This document shows, in pieces, positions 53,401 through 62,578 of a stretch of DNA of 64,000 nucleotides. This DNA is from Marinoscillum luteum. Lineage in GTDB: Bacteria > Bacteroidota > Bacteroidia > Cytophagales > Cyclobacteriaceae. The notes under the pieces are model-generated. The model did no database searches. It saw nothing but the letters and a program-made list of their open reading frames with translations, and was not told the origin of the DNA. The DNA is taken from NCBI RefSeq assembly GCF_044005705.1, contig NZ_JBIPKE010000020.1:310001-374000 (forward strand), read 5' to 3'. The first letter of the stretch is position 1, and every line of letters starts with the position of its first letter. The position numbers and the translations under genes were made by a program.

Positions 53401-56400
53401 TTGCCTTCATCGGTATAGTCTGCACCAAAGTCATTATTTATGTCATCACCGTCAGTATCTCCATTCAGTGTAATGGAGGCTGTACCGTTCTTATGGTCGT
53501 AGACCAATGCGTAGTGTCTCCAGTTTTGATCGGTGATAGAAGCCGTAGATACTTCAATCTTATTGGCTAGTTTAAAATAAACCTTGTCATTCGCCGTAAA
53601 ACCAATTTCCAGGGCATCACTTGAAGCGTTACCCTGGGACAGGATGATCTGCTCACCAAGGGATTTACGAGCCAAATAGAAATCCACTGTAAACGACTTT
53701 CTCTTAAGGTCTATACCTGCCGGGATTTCCATATAATGATTGGCATCACCGGCAAAGTGCATACTGGCACTATGCCTGACTTCTCCTCCATTCAGCACGC
53801 CTTTGATTTCAAAGTTAGTAGGCCGAAGCAACCCACTATTAATAGGCTCATTGAACTGAATCATGATCTGCTCACCAGGAGACAAAATTCCGTCACTCGG
53901 CTGTGGAGCTCCAAAAGGATGAGGGTTTACCCTATCGATCAAACCACTGAATATCTCAGATTCACCAAAGACCACAGACCCGGAAGCTGCCACATCACAT
54001 TTAGTTACAGCGCGTAAATCGTAGGATCCGTCGTTGATGTCTTTAAGAAACCAATCGTATTCAATCACAGGATTGTTTCTTGGAATCTGAATAGCATTGG
54101 GATCATTAAGACCTGTGGTATCGCGATAGAATGTCTCCAAAACAGACCATGTGGACTGTGCAGACTGCTTGTACTCCAAGTTGACACTACGGAATCCACT
54201 GTAGTTGATATTAAACCCACCAATCATTACCGTAAGGGTATCCATAAGGTTGGAATTCACCACCCAGTTATCCTTAGGAGTAAGTATCTCCGGAGTGGTA
54301 CACTGGGGTAAGAAATATGCAGAAATAGATACAGTATCCCCTATCAACTTGTAAACACCGGTAGGGTCGTATTGACAACTACTGGACAGTATGACCTGTA
54401 CATTGGGATAATCGTATTCAAATGGCCCTTTCTCTATTTCAAGAATCTTCTGAATGGCTGATCCACCCGGAACAAGTATCTCACGGCCCTTACTCAGGTT
54501 GGTTCCATCCATAGTTATTTTCAACCCATTAGGGTTTGAAGACTCCACCACCGACAAGGAGTAATACATAGTCTGGGTGTTCTCGCTATCGTTAAACAAT
54601 GTCAGGGTATAATTGGCCTTCTCATCAGCCGGAACATTATACATGATAGGCACATCCACTTCTATTCGAGGCTTGTCCTGCTGAAACGTGCGGGCACTGA
54701 TCTGAGTACCAGGCTGATAATATTTCGTTTTCACCTCGTCTTCATGAGGGCAGGTAGTCACACCACCATCTGCAATCTGAAATACGGGGCCATTTTTAAG
54801 GGTAGATTCATGCACTTTCACATTAAAGTAATCCGTGGGGCTCTCATCTGAAATCGTATAGGAAAATGTAGTACTGTTCTCCTCACTATCAGACTCTACT
54901 CCACCCTGTTCCAGGTTTACTGAAGTTTTCATATCCAGTTCCATACTCACCCCAAATAGTGAGAAGTCCAGCGAAGTACCGGCGCTGATGGATTCAGCAA
55001 ACTCATATTCGAATGAAGTAGTGGAAGTCTCAGATGAGGTCTGTTCAAATGTCAATGCAGAACCTCCACTGTAACTAATATTTCTCACCGGACGATTGGC
55101 CTGAACAAGCTCAACCTTTTCCTTCTCATTAAGCTCGAGTTGTTTCTCCCAAAGCTTAATTTGCTGATTCAGCCATCTCACAGAATCCAGTTCCTCATCA
55201 TCTACCCTGGTGAATGTATAGCTAGGACCTGAAAGATCCTCTGGCTCAGTGATAGAAGGCGTTGCTGTACTTGGGTTCGGAAATACAGGGTCGTCATTAT
55301 TCTTCCCGAAATTAGGATCTGCACCATCCAACGCACTCACATATTTACTGTTATTTAAAAGCACATTGTTACGGAGCATTTTGAGGTTAGGTACTAAAGT
55401 ACCTTCGATGTGGAGGGCGGTATAGGCAAACAAGGTGGCCTCTCCTGTTGGGTTCATGAATGTCGCCAAATAAGATCCGAGTTTATACTCTGTGCCATCT
55501 TTTGCCGTAATTACTGATCCCGTACAGCTCACATTTGGTGTGCCGCAGTCCGAAACCGGAACAAGTGACAAGGTTTGCGAAACTCCAAATCTTACGTTCT
55601 CGGACTTACCGACAAATAAATCAAAATCAGGGCCGGTATAATCTTCAGAGGTTTGAAAAGCCTCTGTGGCCGTATAGGTGGTCACACGCTCTCCTGTGTT
55701 GCTCAACTTGTAGCTTACATCCAAACCAGTGGTAGCATCTGCTTCAGATTCATTGATGGTTCCTGCGCCAAAACCTACCCAGGTCGTCACAGATACCCCA
55801 ATCCCCAACTCAAGGTTCACCGACTGCCCCGCAGAGGAAGTGAATGAAGAAGTTTTGCTTACCGACTTACCCTGCTCAAGCATGGTAAAACTGCCGTCCC
55901 CAGGTGGGTCTCTTAACACAAAATCTACTACATCTGGTCCCTGGGTAACAAAACTGGTACCAGCAATAGGTGCAGATCCAAGAATGTATCCATTCTGAAC
56001 AATGTTAACATCTGAGCCTCCTGGCCAATACACCGGTTCATTTCCTTTGGTTTTCACGGTCACCTGAATGGACTTGGTGAAACTCTGCGAATCGAAAGAA
56101 GCATTGTTATTAAACTCTGGGTTAGCCGTTTTGAAAGTATAAGTGGTATCACCATCTGCATCAGATAAAGTGATTGCCTCCAAAGTACCAGGCGATGCGC
56201 TGACCGGGCTATAGTAAGCTACATCATCATCGCTATCTCTATAATATCCTTTTCCCCAATAGTTGAACAATTCGAGCGCTGCATCTGAAACCGGCACAGT
56301 ATCTTTCACCACAGGGCCAAGATCATTCCGCTCGTATATTTCACTGACTTCAATGCGCAAGCTATAATCCTTAGATTGAATAAGCACCGGATAAGGCATA

Positions 56401-59400
56401 CCTGCCCTTACATCTATAGTGTCTTTGGTATTATCCTTATTGGTATGAACGTAAAACTCCTCACCTTCAAATTCCTGATCTACCTCTTCTGAACCATCGT
56501 AAACACCCACCTGAGGCTCTGAACGGTAGATGAAATTATTGATGGAGTGGTAGGCTGCAGAATCTACTACCCACTCATCTGAACCATTGAGTGTAGAGTC
56601 AATGACATACTTTTCTGTGTCGGCCGCTCTAAGATCAATGGTCAAATCCTCCGCCAGGATGGCCTGCTCAAAATATAAGGTTGCACTGTTATTGGATGCA
56701 ATGTGAATACCTCTTTGCAAACCAGAACCATCTGATTTATTAGGGTTATATACTGTGTACTTCAATGGAGGCACATCTACCTCATATTCTCCTGTGTTAG
56801 CATCTGGGGTGACGGTCGCCTCTATAGGTTTGCCTGTAGCTTCTTCTAGTTTGAAGAGCGAAGCCCCGATGTTATTAACAGATTTTCCAAAGCCAACTGG
56901 CTTTTCTCCTTCCACTTTACCTCCCACTACACGACCTCTCACTTTTCTGGTAGTGAGGTCATAAATCAGCACATTCGATACGGGAGCCTGAAAATCATAT
57001 TTGGCCGTAGAGGTGGGCCAGTTTCCTTCATTATTGAAGGTATGAAAGGCTTTCTGGGCCTGGATGCTATGTAGACCAATAGGCACCTGAATATTAAAGT
57101 ATCCATTGGCATCACTTTCTACAAATCCACTTCCATTCTGGACGTATGTCTCACCATCTATCAGAAAGCGCACCCCTTCGGCCCCCACAGTGTTATCACC
57201 AAATTGATAACGAACATATCCGGTAACCTGAAAGGAACTAATGTCTTTAAAGTCAATCTGATTTTGCACAGAAACACCTTCGCCAATGAACAACACCTTT
57301 TGGGAAGGGGTAAATTCGTGTACCGCGCCTCCAAGCGTTATTTTAGGGGTGACTGTAAAATTCTCCCCTGTTCCTGAATAGGAAATACCCGTGACAGTGT
57401 AGTTACCATTGGCGTCCGTGAATCCCGCCATGCCGAGCTGTCGGCCATCGGGCACATCCACAGACCATGTGGCTCCAGATATATTTCCATCGTTCACGTG
57501 ATACACTCCCCCTGTGTTTGACAAATCAAAAGCATAGGGACCTACGCCTTCATTGAATCGCCAATAAGCGGCCAGTCCTGCTTTATTAGGCTTGATCAAC
57601 CTTCCGTAATCTTTTAATATGGTCAGGCTATCCTGAGAAACCGTATGTAACCGGGTCTCGTCAATAATACCAGAGAAATAATTGGTTTTTGAGGCGTTCG
57701 TTCCGATGAATACATTATTGGTATTTGCAGTGAGGTCATATGAATGACTTCCTTTGTAATATTCTTTACCATTGACATAGACGATAAGCTCGGCTTCATC
57801 AAAAGTCACCGTAACATTCTTGAACTGGTTAGCCTCGAAGACCGTGTCCACTGTAACATTCACAGTCCCTATGTCCACTTTGAGAGCTTCACCACTTTGG
57901 GTCAACTTGATGGTCCCATTCTTATGAAGGATTGTTCTGTCCGAAACAGCCACCTGATCAGGCTTTAACCACATAGAGACAGTAATGGCTCCCTCAAAAT
58001 TCAAAAATGTGGTGTATGGAACCTCCATATAATCGTTCACACCATCAAAATCGAGGGCTGACCCTGAGTTTCCCTCCTCCCGCTCTACTACTACCTTCAC
58101 ATTCGGAACAGCAACACCACCTTGGTAAGAAATATTACCATTTACTACCCCACTCGGACTTCTGAAGCCAATAGAGTATCCCACTCCTCGTCCAGACAAA
58201 TCCGCTGGAAGGTTAGGGTAACTATTGATCGTGGTAATATCAAAGCTTTTGATTTCACCATCTCCGCAATCACCCGTAGCCACAATGAAATACTCATAAA
58301 GCACCCCGGCATCCGCCCTGTCATCATTGAACTGGCGCAAATCACTATCCACTATAGATACCAACTCAGGAACTACTGCATCTCCCAACTCTCTTGAGTA
58401 AATCTTAAATCTATCAGCAAATGAATGGTTGGAGTTCATATTGATCCCCCATTTCAGAGAAATTCGATCTGAGTAATACCCTTTGGAAGTAACGAGCGCA
58501 CTAGGATATAGAATATCATAAATCGTGGTTTCAACCACTATGTCATGCGAAGCAGCGCTTCCTGATCCGTCTACGGCAATTACCCCTGTGGCATTACATG
58601 GATTATAAGCGTATACCCTATAAGTATAAGGCTGACAGTTATCTATACGTTTGTCTGTATAGGTTCTGACAGCTCCCGTCTGGTTCATTTCCGTCTCGTT
58701 GGAGACGTATTTGTATTCTACCAAATTGGTCCCATCTGAATTGGTTCGGGTAATGATGAAGCCCGTTTCATCAGCAGAGTTATCAGTCCACGTGACCCTT
58801 ACACCCTTACCTCCATCTACACTCACTTCCTGCACAGAAGAACCTGTTGGTGCTGCCGGATCTACAGGTGACAGACCGTATTCCGAGTCTGATGAAGAAC
58901 CGTAGGTTCCACAATCCTCATTGTATGAGCTGATTTTATAGTAATATCGAGTGCCTTTGGTGATGCCAGTATGCTGATATTTCCTCTTGGCTCCCGCCAG
59001 CTCCACCAGATCAGTAAATGTTGAATTATTGGTACTCACCTGAATCTTAAACTTGGATGGATTCACCTGATACCATTCCCAAGTGATGTCTATTTGGGCA
59101 TCGCAACGATCCTGAGTGGCTTCTATGCCCGAAGGAGGATCAATGCCTCGTTCCAATAAAATCCCAGCATTTGTGTTGGCTGACTCGGCACCTACTTTAA
59201 TCACGCAACGATATTGGTTGCCAAACATTGTGCTCTCGACCTCAGCTATATTCAGGGTGGCACTTGTGGCACCAGCCATATTGGAAAAAGAGCTACCATT
59301 ATTGGTGCTTACTTGCCACTGGTACTGGAAAGTGGCATTGGAAGTCCCGCTGATGTTCGCATTGGTAGAAAATATCGCCGGATCACCGCAGTTGGCCTTG

Positions 59401-59864
59401 ACATTCGTAGGATGCTCGGTGATGTTAATATTATTAGTTGTCTGTCGTACATTCAAGACCGCACTGGTAGCATTGTATCCACAACTGTAAGCATACCCTG
59501 TAGGTGAATTGCCAACATTCTGATCAGTGATGGTAAACCAAAGCTCTCCATCATAATCAGACTGCCATGACTTGGTATTACCAGTTTGTTTCCACTTCTC
59601 CTGATAAATAGAACCACCAAGCGAAGAATAGAGCGCCATATGCGAACTAAATGATGTGCTGGATTTATCAAAAAGGTAGACGGCTCCCTTCACCACCGTA
59701 ATCGACTCTACATCACCAGTGTTAATGGTGTGAGCGCTGGTAGTGAGGCTTGGAGTACCCAAATCAACATTGGCATTATTCTGAGGGCAGATCTGAGCAT
59801 GAGAAAAAAGCACGCAGCCCATTGAGGCGAGAAACAAGTAAATTTTATTCACTTTATATAGCAT
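50475..59864 (-). CDS. Giant secreted multidomain protein with LamG, FnIII and T9SS type A tail
   Basis: About 3,129 residues from ATG 59864, chosen because it starts a normal signal peptide (ending FSHAQ); the frame extends to 59972. In order: N-terminal beta domain, Ig-like segment (QYQWQVSTNNGSSFSNM), three or more fibronectin III-like domains, a LamG/concanavalin domain (LDFDGVNDYMEVPY...), carboxypeptidase-regulatory-like beta domains (GYFNIQVPIGLHSIQAQK), a serine-rich region, two further LamG domains (SMHFAGDANHYMEIP; FTIEFWFKR), the module shared with the adjacent adhesin (TWEVDPAEYEYSM), two GWxW(I/L)S repeats and a sorting domain (RLYPNPFRES to KIVKY). Likely a surface binding protein. 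No enzyme domain is seen. Confidence 0.88.
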   Translation of the reverse strand: MLYKVNKIYLFLASMGCVLFSHAQICPQNNANVDLGTPSLTTSAHTINTGDVESITVVKGAVYLFDKSSTSFSSHMALYSSLGGSIYQEKWKQTGNTKSWQSDYDGELWFTITDQNVGNSPTGYAYSCGYNATSAVLNVRQTTNNINITEHPTNVKANCGDPAIFSTNANISGTSNATFQYQWQVSTNNGSSFSNMAGATSATLNIAEVESTMFGNQYRCVIKVGAESANTNAGILLERGIDPPSGIEATQDRCDAQIDITWEWYQVNPSKFKIQVSTNNSTFTDLVELAGAKRKYQHTGITKGTRYYYKISSYNEDCGTYGSSSDSEYGLSPVDPAAPTGSSVQEVSVDGGKGVRVTWTDNSADETGFIITRTNSDGTNLVEYKYVSNETEMNQTGAVRTYTDKRIDNCQPYTYRVYAYNPCNATGVIAVDGSGSAASHDIVVETTIYDILYPSALVTSKGYYSDRISLKWGINMNSNHSFADRFKIYSRELGDAVVPELVSIVDSDLRQFNDDRADAGVLYEYFIVATGDCGDGEIKSFDITTINSYPNLPADLSGRGVGYSIGFRSPSGVVNGNISYQGGVAVPNVKVVVEREEGNSGSALDFDGVNDYMEVPYTTFLNFEGAITVSMWLKPDQVAVSDRTILHKNGTIKLTQSGEALKVDIGTVNVTVDTVFEANQFKNVTVTFDEAELIVYVNGKEYYKGSHSYDLTANTNNVFIGTNASKTNYFSGIIDETRLHTVSQDSLTILKDYGRLIKPNKAGLAAYWRFNEGVGPYAFDLSNTGGVYHVNDGNISGATWSVDVPDGRQLGMAGFTDANGNYTVTGISYSGTGENFTVTPKITLGGAVHEFTPSQKVLFIGEGVSVQNQIDFKDISSFQVTGYVRYQFGDNTVGAEGVRFLIDGETYVQNGSGFVESDANGYFNIQVPIGLHSIQAQKAFHTFNNEGNWPTSTAKYDFQAPVSNVLIYDLTTRKVRGRVVGGKVEGEKPVGFGKSVNNIGASLFKLEEATGKPIEATVTPDANTGEYEVDVPPLKYTVYNPNKSDGSGLQRGIHIASNNSATLYFEQAILAEDLTIDLRAADTEKYVIDSTLNGSDEWVVDSAAYHSINNFIYRSEPQVGVYDGSEEVDQEFEGEEFYVHTNKDNTKDTIDVRAGMPYPVLIQSKDYSLRIEVSEIYERNDLGPVVKDTVPVSDAALELFNYWGKGYYRDSDDDVAYYSPVSASPGTLEAITLSDADGDTTYTFKTANPEFNNNASFDSQSFTKSIQVTVKTKGNEPVYWPGGSDVNIVQNGYILGSAPIAGTSFVTQGPDVVDFVLRDPPGDGSFTMLEQGKSVSKTSSFTSSAGQSVNLELGIGVSVTTWVGFGAGTINESEADATTGLDVSYKLSNTGERVTTYTATEAFQTSEDYTGPDFDLFVGKSENVRFGVSQTLSLVPVSDCGTPNVSCTGSVITAKDGTEYKLGSYLATFMNPTGEATLFAYTALHIEGTLVPNLKMLRNNVLLNNSKYVSALDGADPNFGKNNDDPVFPNPSTATPSITEPEDLSGPSYTFTRVDDEELDSVRWLNQQIKLWEKQLELNEKEKVELVQANRPVRNISYSGGSALTFEQTSSETSTTSFEYEFAESISAGTSLDFSLFGVSMELDMKTSVNLEQGGVESDSEENSTTFSYTISDESPTDYFNVKVHESTLKNGPVFQIADGGVTTCPHEDEVKTKYYQPGTQISARTFQQDKPRIEVDVPIMYNVPADEKANYTLTLFNDSENTQTMYYSLSVVESSNPNGLKITMDGTNLSKGREILVPGGSAIQKILEIEKGPFEYDYPNVQVILSSSCQYDPTGVYKLIGDTVSISAYFLPQCTTPEILTPKDNWVVNSNLMDTLTVMIGGFNINYSGFRSVNLEYKQSAQSTWSVLETFYRDTTGLNDPNAIQIPRNNPVIEYDWFLKDINDGSYDLRAVTKCDVAASGSVVFGESEIFSGLIDRVNPHPFGAPQPSDGILSPGEQIMIQFNEPINSGLLRPTNFEIKGVLNGGEVRHSASMHFAGDANHYMEIPAGIDLKRKSFTVDFYLARKSLGEQIILSQGNASSDALEIGFTANDKVYFKLANKIEVSTASITDQNWRHYALVYDHKNGTASITLNGDTDGDDINNDFGADYTDEGKVYVAQAKYDKTKPLDAKVHELRIWNRALSESKVSIIATKRLERNEFGLIGNWRMEEAEGSQANDHIRFKNALISGNWSIEPIGFAYDLGADSYLTSKSLAFTAENDFTIEFWFKRAATTDSVTLLSTGIGDARDANRVGWAIGTDASGKLLISNNGEKHQVGSVSYMDNTWHHFALSVNRITSPNVYIDGAQIASIDDQNWIGFGGSKVWIGARGWFDGAVEQTDQYFEGAFDDIRVWSKAKTAEQVELQRMYKLSGAEGSLVTYFPFETFVDDSGVLVKSVSLDNEVAGAKVDDVIALQGTGGEVENTPTINLPRPVSYVNFSYSANGDKIILSPTDPDSLLEGVILDITVKNIRDLNGNVMNSPASWTAYYNKNSVLWVDNDKSFDLELGSTLTFKASVSNIGGSVENFRITNVPDWLTVSPSSGTLSPLTTKEITLSVDEGINLGDYSQDIYLTTDYGYDERLMVNLNVYQPAPDTWEVDPAEYEYSMSLVGKVKVNGKFSQDGDDQVAAFVDNVCRGVATLRYVEAYDQYFVFLNIYSNRVSNENVELRIWDASDGIVYTKVDPAVAFISETRLGSASSPVVIETTGLVQVRQDLVRGWQWLSFNTNSAQMANVNNFLANITASTGDMVKTQGAFDQYDEANGWIGTISNSGGIRNNTMYKFKLANASVLEFSGAEINPESEVIQVKEGWNWISYISQRTLEINTALSNYTASVGDEIKSQRGFAVYEGPMIGWIGSLTHLTKGNGFMLKSSTQTTFTYPSVPLTARLAAEPVSESDMHSVGMSFDQYPSNMSIVATANMNFDEGNQMMVYDETELVGYAYPKYIEQQQLLFITVFGEQPSGALSFEDSFGRLYTPEDGRTLEFRADASHGTVGSPLRLMTNTTEVLEVINSTVRLYPNPFRESILLEITSDMKDLSYELVDLSGRLLQKGNIPTHQKSIRFGETLESGAYFLKIYRAEELVKTEKIVKY

Positions 59865-60093
59865 TGATTGGTTAGCATTAGTCGAATCATTGACAGAGTA
59901 AAGTAATCCTATTTTAGACCTAAGAGCCATTATTTTCGTTGAAGCCCACCTAATTGCCGACGAAAAAGTCAAAAACCAAGCAATCGATTCCCCTCCTGCT
60001 CATGGATAATACTATTTACTCGTGCTGACAACTCCGGGAGCAAGTTCAACAACACTAAGATTGTCCAATCACTTCCATATATTTGCCCGGTCT

Positions 60094-60321
60094 ATGAGTC
60101 AATTAAAAGAGTTTGTTCAGGTATTTCAGAGAGAGCTAATTGATGATAAAATCGATGAGAATACCGATTACAAAAATCACAGCTCCTGGTCATCTTTGGT
60201 CTCGCTGATCATCATCACCGAGGTTGAAAAATCTTTTGGAGTCCTGATAGAAGTGGAGCACCTTCGGAACAATACAACCTTATCCGACCTGTATGAGCAA
60301 TGCATGCCACTGACAAAATAA
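60094..60321 (+). CDS. Acyl carrier protein, atypical
   Basis: A 75-residue protein with the four-helix acyl-carrier pattern: LKEFVQVFQRELIDD, then the phosphopantetheine site, then LIIITEVEKSFGVLIEVEHL. Counting back 14 residues from the Phe of KSFG puts the attachment serine at Ser34 in WSSLVSL. The usual preceding Asp is Ser33. ATG 60094 fits the normal length; 60022 would add a poor N-terminus. It precedes the KAS III-like gene by 40 bases, so it probably serves that synthase, not general fatty-acid synthesis. Confidence 0.8.
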   Translation: MSQLKEFVQVFQRELIDDKIDENTDYKNHSSWSSLVSLIIITEVEKSFGVLIEVEHLRNNTTLSDLYEQCMPLTK

Positions 60322-60361
60322 TGACAGCCTCTGGTCGTCTTCACTCTGGTAATACAACAAG

Positions 60362-61333
60362 ATGAAAATCACCGGAATAAGCACACAAATACCCCGTTTA
60401 GTAGCCTACAATCACGATATTGACTGGATTCCCCCTTCACTGAGACAACGCCTCATCGAGGTAATCGGAATAGACAAACGACATATTGCATCAGCGCACC
60501 ATAAGCTTTCCGACTTTGCAGTGATGGCGGCTGAAGACGTCCTCTCAGGTTCTGGAGTCAATCGCCAGGATGTCGGAATCATCTTACTCATCACCCAAAC
60601 CGGCGATCAACAAGTACCTAATACCGTTATAGATGTCCAGACAAAACTAGGACTGACAAATGACACCCTTTCATTGGAACTGAACATGGGCTGCTCAGGA
60701 TTTGTCCATGGCCTGCATATTATGGAAAGGCTCCTAAGTAGGGATTCCCGGAATCATGGCCTGCTTATTTGTGGAGATCTGTCATCAAGACTGATTCATG
60801 ACAAAGATTCCGGTACGGTTCCTCTGTTTTCAGATGGCGTATCTGCTACTTTGGTGACTAAACAGCACAACGTGGAGTGGGATTTTAAAATTGGGAATAA
60901 TGGAAGCAATCGAGAGGCAATCTCAATGCGACCCATAGACAATTCAGTTAGAGCCTTTGAAGGTTCGGGTTATTTAAAGTTAGATGGCCATCAAATCCTG
61001 AATTTCGGTCTGAAATCAGTGGTTCCTGGAATTCAACTATTTCAGAATGAGGCAAGTACCTCCATTGATTATTATTTCTTCCATCAGGCCAGCAAAATCA
61101 TCAACGATTCCATTCGAAACAAACTCAACATCCCATCAGATAAATGTCCCATGACTTTGGATCGATTTGGTAATATGAGTTCTGCCACCATCCCCATCAC
61201 CATGAGTACTATCTCCTGTCTGCAGGAGAAAGAAAACCGGATCATGCTCTGTGGTTTTGGTACCGGACTATCATGGGGCACTGCAGTGGTCAACCTCCCC
61301 TCGATTGATTATTTTAGTATCTGTGAAATCTGA
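60362..61333 (+). CDS. 3-oxoacyl-ACP synthase III-like ketosynthase
   Basis: A 323-residue thiolase-fold enzyme of the FabH/KAS III group, condensing an acyl-CoA or acyl-ACP starter with malonyl-ACP. The catalytic triad is visible: Cys111 in NMGCSGFVHG, His241 in FFHQASKI and Asn271 in FGNMSSATIP, at the same His-Asn spacing of 30 as in E. coli FabH. The C-terminus CGFGTGLSWGTAVV matches the family. It follows a dedicated carrier protein and overlaps the glycosyltransferase gene by 11 bases, so it likely makes an acyl group for glycan decoration. Confidence 0.9.
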   Translation: MKITGISTQIPRLVAYNHDIDWIPPSLRQRLIEVIGIDKRHIASAHHKLSDFAVMAAEDVLSGSGVNRQDVGIILLITQTGDQQVPNTVIDVQTKLGLTNDTLSLELNMGCSGFVHGLHIMERLLSRDSRNHGLLICGDLSSRLIHDKDSGTVPLFSDGVSATLVTKQHNVEWDFKIGNNGSNREAISMRPIDNSVRAFEGSGYLKLDGHQILNFGLKSVVPGIQLFQNEASTSIDYYFFHQASKIINDSIRNKLNIPSDKCPMTLDRFGNMSSATIPITMSTISCLQEKENRIMLCGFGTGLSWGTAVVNLPSIDYFSICEI

Positions 61334-61973
61334 CCTACATATACAGCGACCAGACCTGGTGATCCCCACCTACAATTCAACTGAATTTATTGCCCACAGC
61401 CTACGTCAGGTATTGAAGCATAGAGAAATTTTCTCAAAAATCATTGTGGTAAATGATGCCAGCACCGATGCCACACTCAGCGCTTTGGAGTCTTTTAAAC
61501 CAAATATTGAAATTATCAGCACCCCAACTAATCAGGGACAGCACCACGCCACGATAGAAGGATTGAAGGTGACCTCATCGCCCTATGTATTTACCCTGGA
61601 CGATGATTTACCGGTGCGTCTTGTGGATTTACCCTACTTATTGCAGCATGCTATCAGGGAGGAGGCAGACCTGATTTATGCAAGCTACAGAGGGGGTGGT
61701 CTGGTTCCCAAAATCGGATCATGGGTCGTGAGTAAGATCATGTCCTTGAAATACCGCACCAAGGTCACCGGCTCTTCTACAAGACTCATTCACAGGCGCA
61801 CTTTGAATCGGTGCTTCGAAGCTGGTTTCTCACATTTTCTGGACCATGATTTACTTGCTCACGCCTCCATCTGTGAGTTTGTACCGTTGGTACATCAAAA
61901 AAGCCAACACCCATCTCGCTATTCATTTACCCAAAGAATTGCACTTTTCAACCAGATGCTGCAAAACAGATGA
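61323..61973 (+). CDS. Family 2 glycosyltransferase
   Basis: A 216-residue inverting glycosyltransferase of the GT-A fold. DLVIPTYNS, IIVVNDASTD, NQGQHHATIEGLK and the metal-binding TLDDDLP are visible, followed by SYRGGGLVPKIGSW and TGSSTRLIHR as in polyprenol-phosphate sugar transferases. The start is taken as GTG 61323, overlapping the ketosynthase stop by 11 bases; an ATG at 61251 would overlap by 83 bases and adds non-family residues. No C-terminal membrane helices. Donor sugar unknown. Confidence 0.88.
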   Translation: MKSDLHIQRPDLVIPTYNSTEFIAHSLRQVLKHREIFSKIIVVNDASTDATLSALESFKPNIEIISTPTNQGQHHATIEGLKVTSSPYVFTLDDDLPVRLVDLPYLLQHAIREEADLIYASYRGGGLVPKIGSWVVSKIMSLKYRTKVTGSSTRLIHRRTLNRCFEAGFSHFLDHDLLAHASICEFVPLVHQKSQHPSRYSFTQRIALFNQMLQNR

Positions 61974-62578
61974 AGATATCAGGGGAAATGGTCGAATTAA
62001 GGAGATTGCGCATAAATGACCTGGAGATGGTCCGCCGTTGGAGAACGAGTGATGCTATCCGGTCACGAATGGAGTATCAGGGAGAAATCACTCCCGAAAT
62101 GCAACATAACTGGTTCAGTACGATAAACAATAGTGTCAACTATTTCTTCATCATACATGTCCACGATCAAGCCATTGGGCTTATTCAGCTTCAAAATATA
62201 AATTTCGAAGATTCGGTAGCTGAAAGTGGACTCTTCATAGGCGAACCTTCTTTCTGGGGCTCACCTGCTCCCTTTGCCGCCTCATTACCTTTGCTAGATT
62301 TTGGGATCAATCTGATGGGCATCCGTGAGATTTCAGCTAAAGTGTCTGCCGTGAATCAGCAGGCCATTGATTATAACAAGCACCTCGGCTTTACGATAGA
62401 TCATTCCTTAGGTGGAGGTTTTTTGAAAATGAGCATCTCCAAAAGCCGTTTTGACAAGGCCATTCACAATCAAAAGGCCTTTGATCGTTTCAAAAACGCC
62501 TATACCCTCTTGGGATTTGATCAACCTGGGGTTTCCCAGGGTATCTTTATCCGACAATCTCTCTCGCCATCTGTCTAG
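61970..62578 (+). CDS. GNAT acyltransferase (RimJ/RimL- or PseH-like)
   Basis: A 202-residue GNAT protein: VELRRLRINDLEMVRRWRTSDAIRSRMEYQ opening, strand YFFIIHVHDQAIGLIQLQNI and the helix after VSAVNQQAIDYNKHLGF, which binds the coenzyme pantetheine. The opening and the GxxxF pattern resemble sugar-acylating PseH and ribosomal RimJ-type enzymes. The ATGA overlap with the glycosyltransferase and the upstream carrier and ketosynthase suggest that it transfers an acyl group to an amino sugar. Its stop overlaps the stop of the convergent gene at CTAG. Confidence 0.85.
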   Translation: MKISGEMVELRRLRINDLEMVRRWRTSDAIRSRMEYQGEITPEMQHNWFSTINNSVNYFFIIHVHDQAIGLIQLQNINFEDSVAESGLFIGEPSFWGSPAPFAASLPLLDFGINLMGIREISAKVSAVNQQAIDYNKHLGFTIDHSLGGGFLKMSISKSRFDKAIHNQKAFDRFKNAYTLLGFDQPGVSQGIFIRQSLSPSV

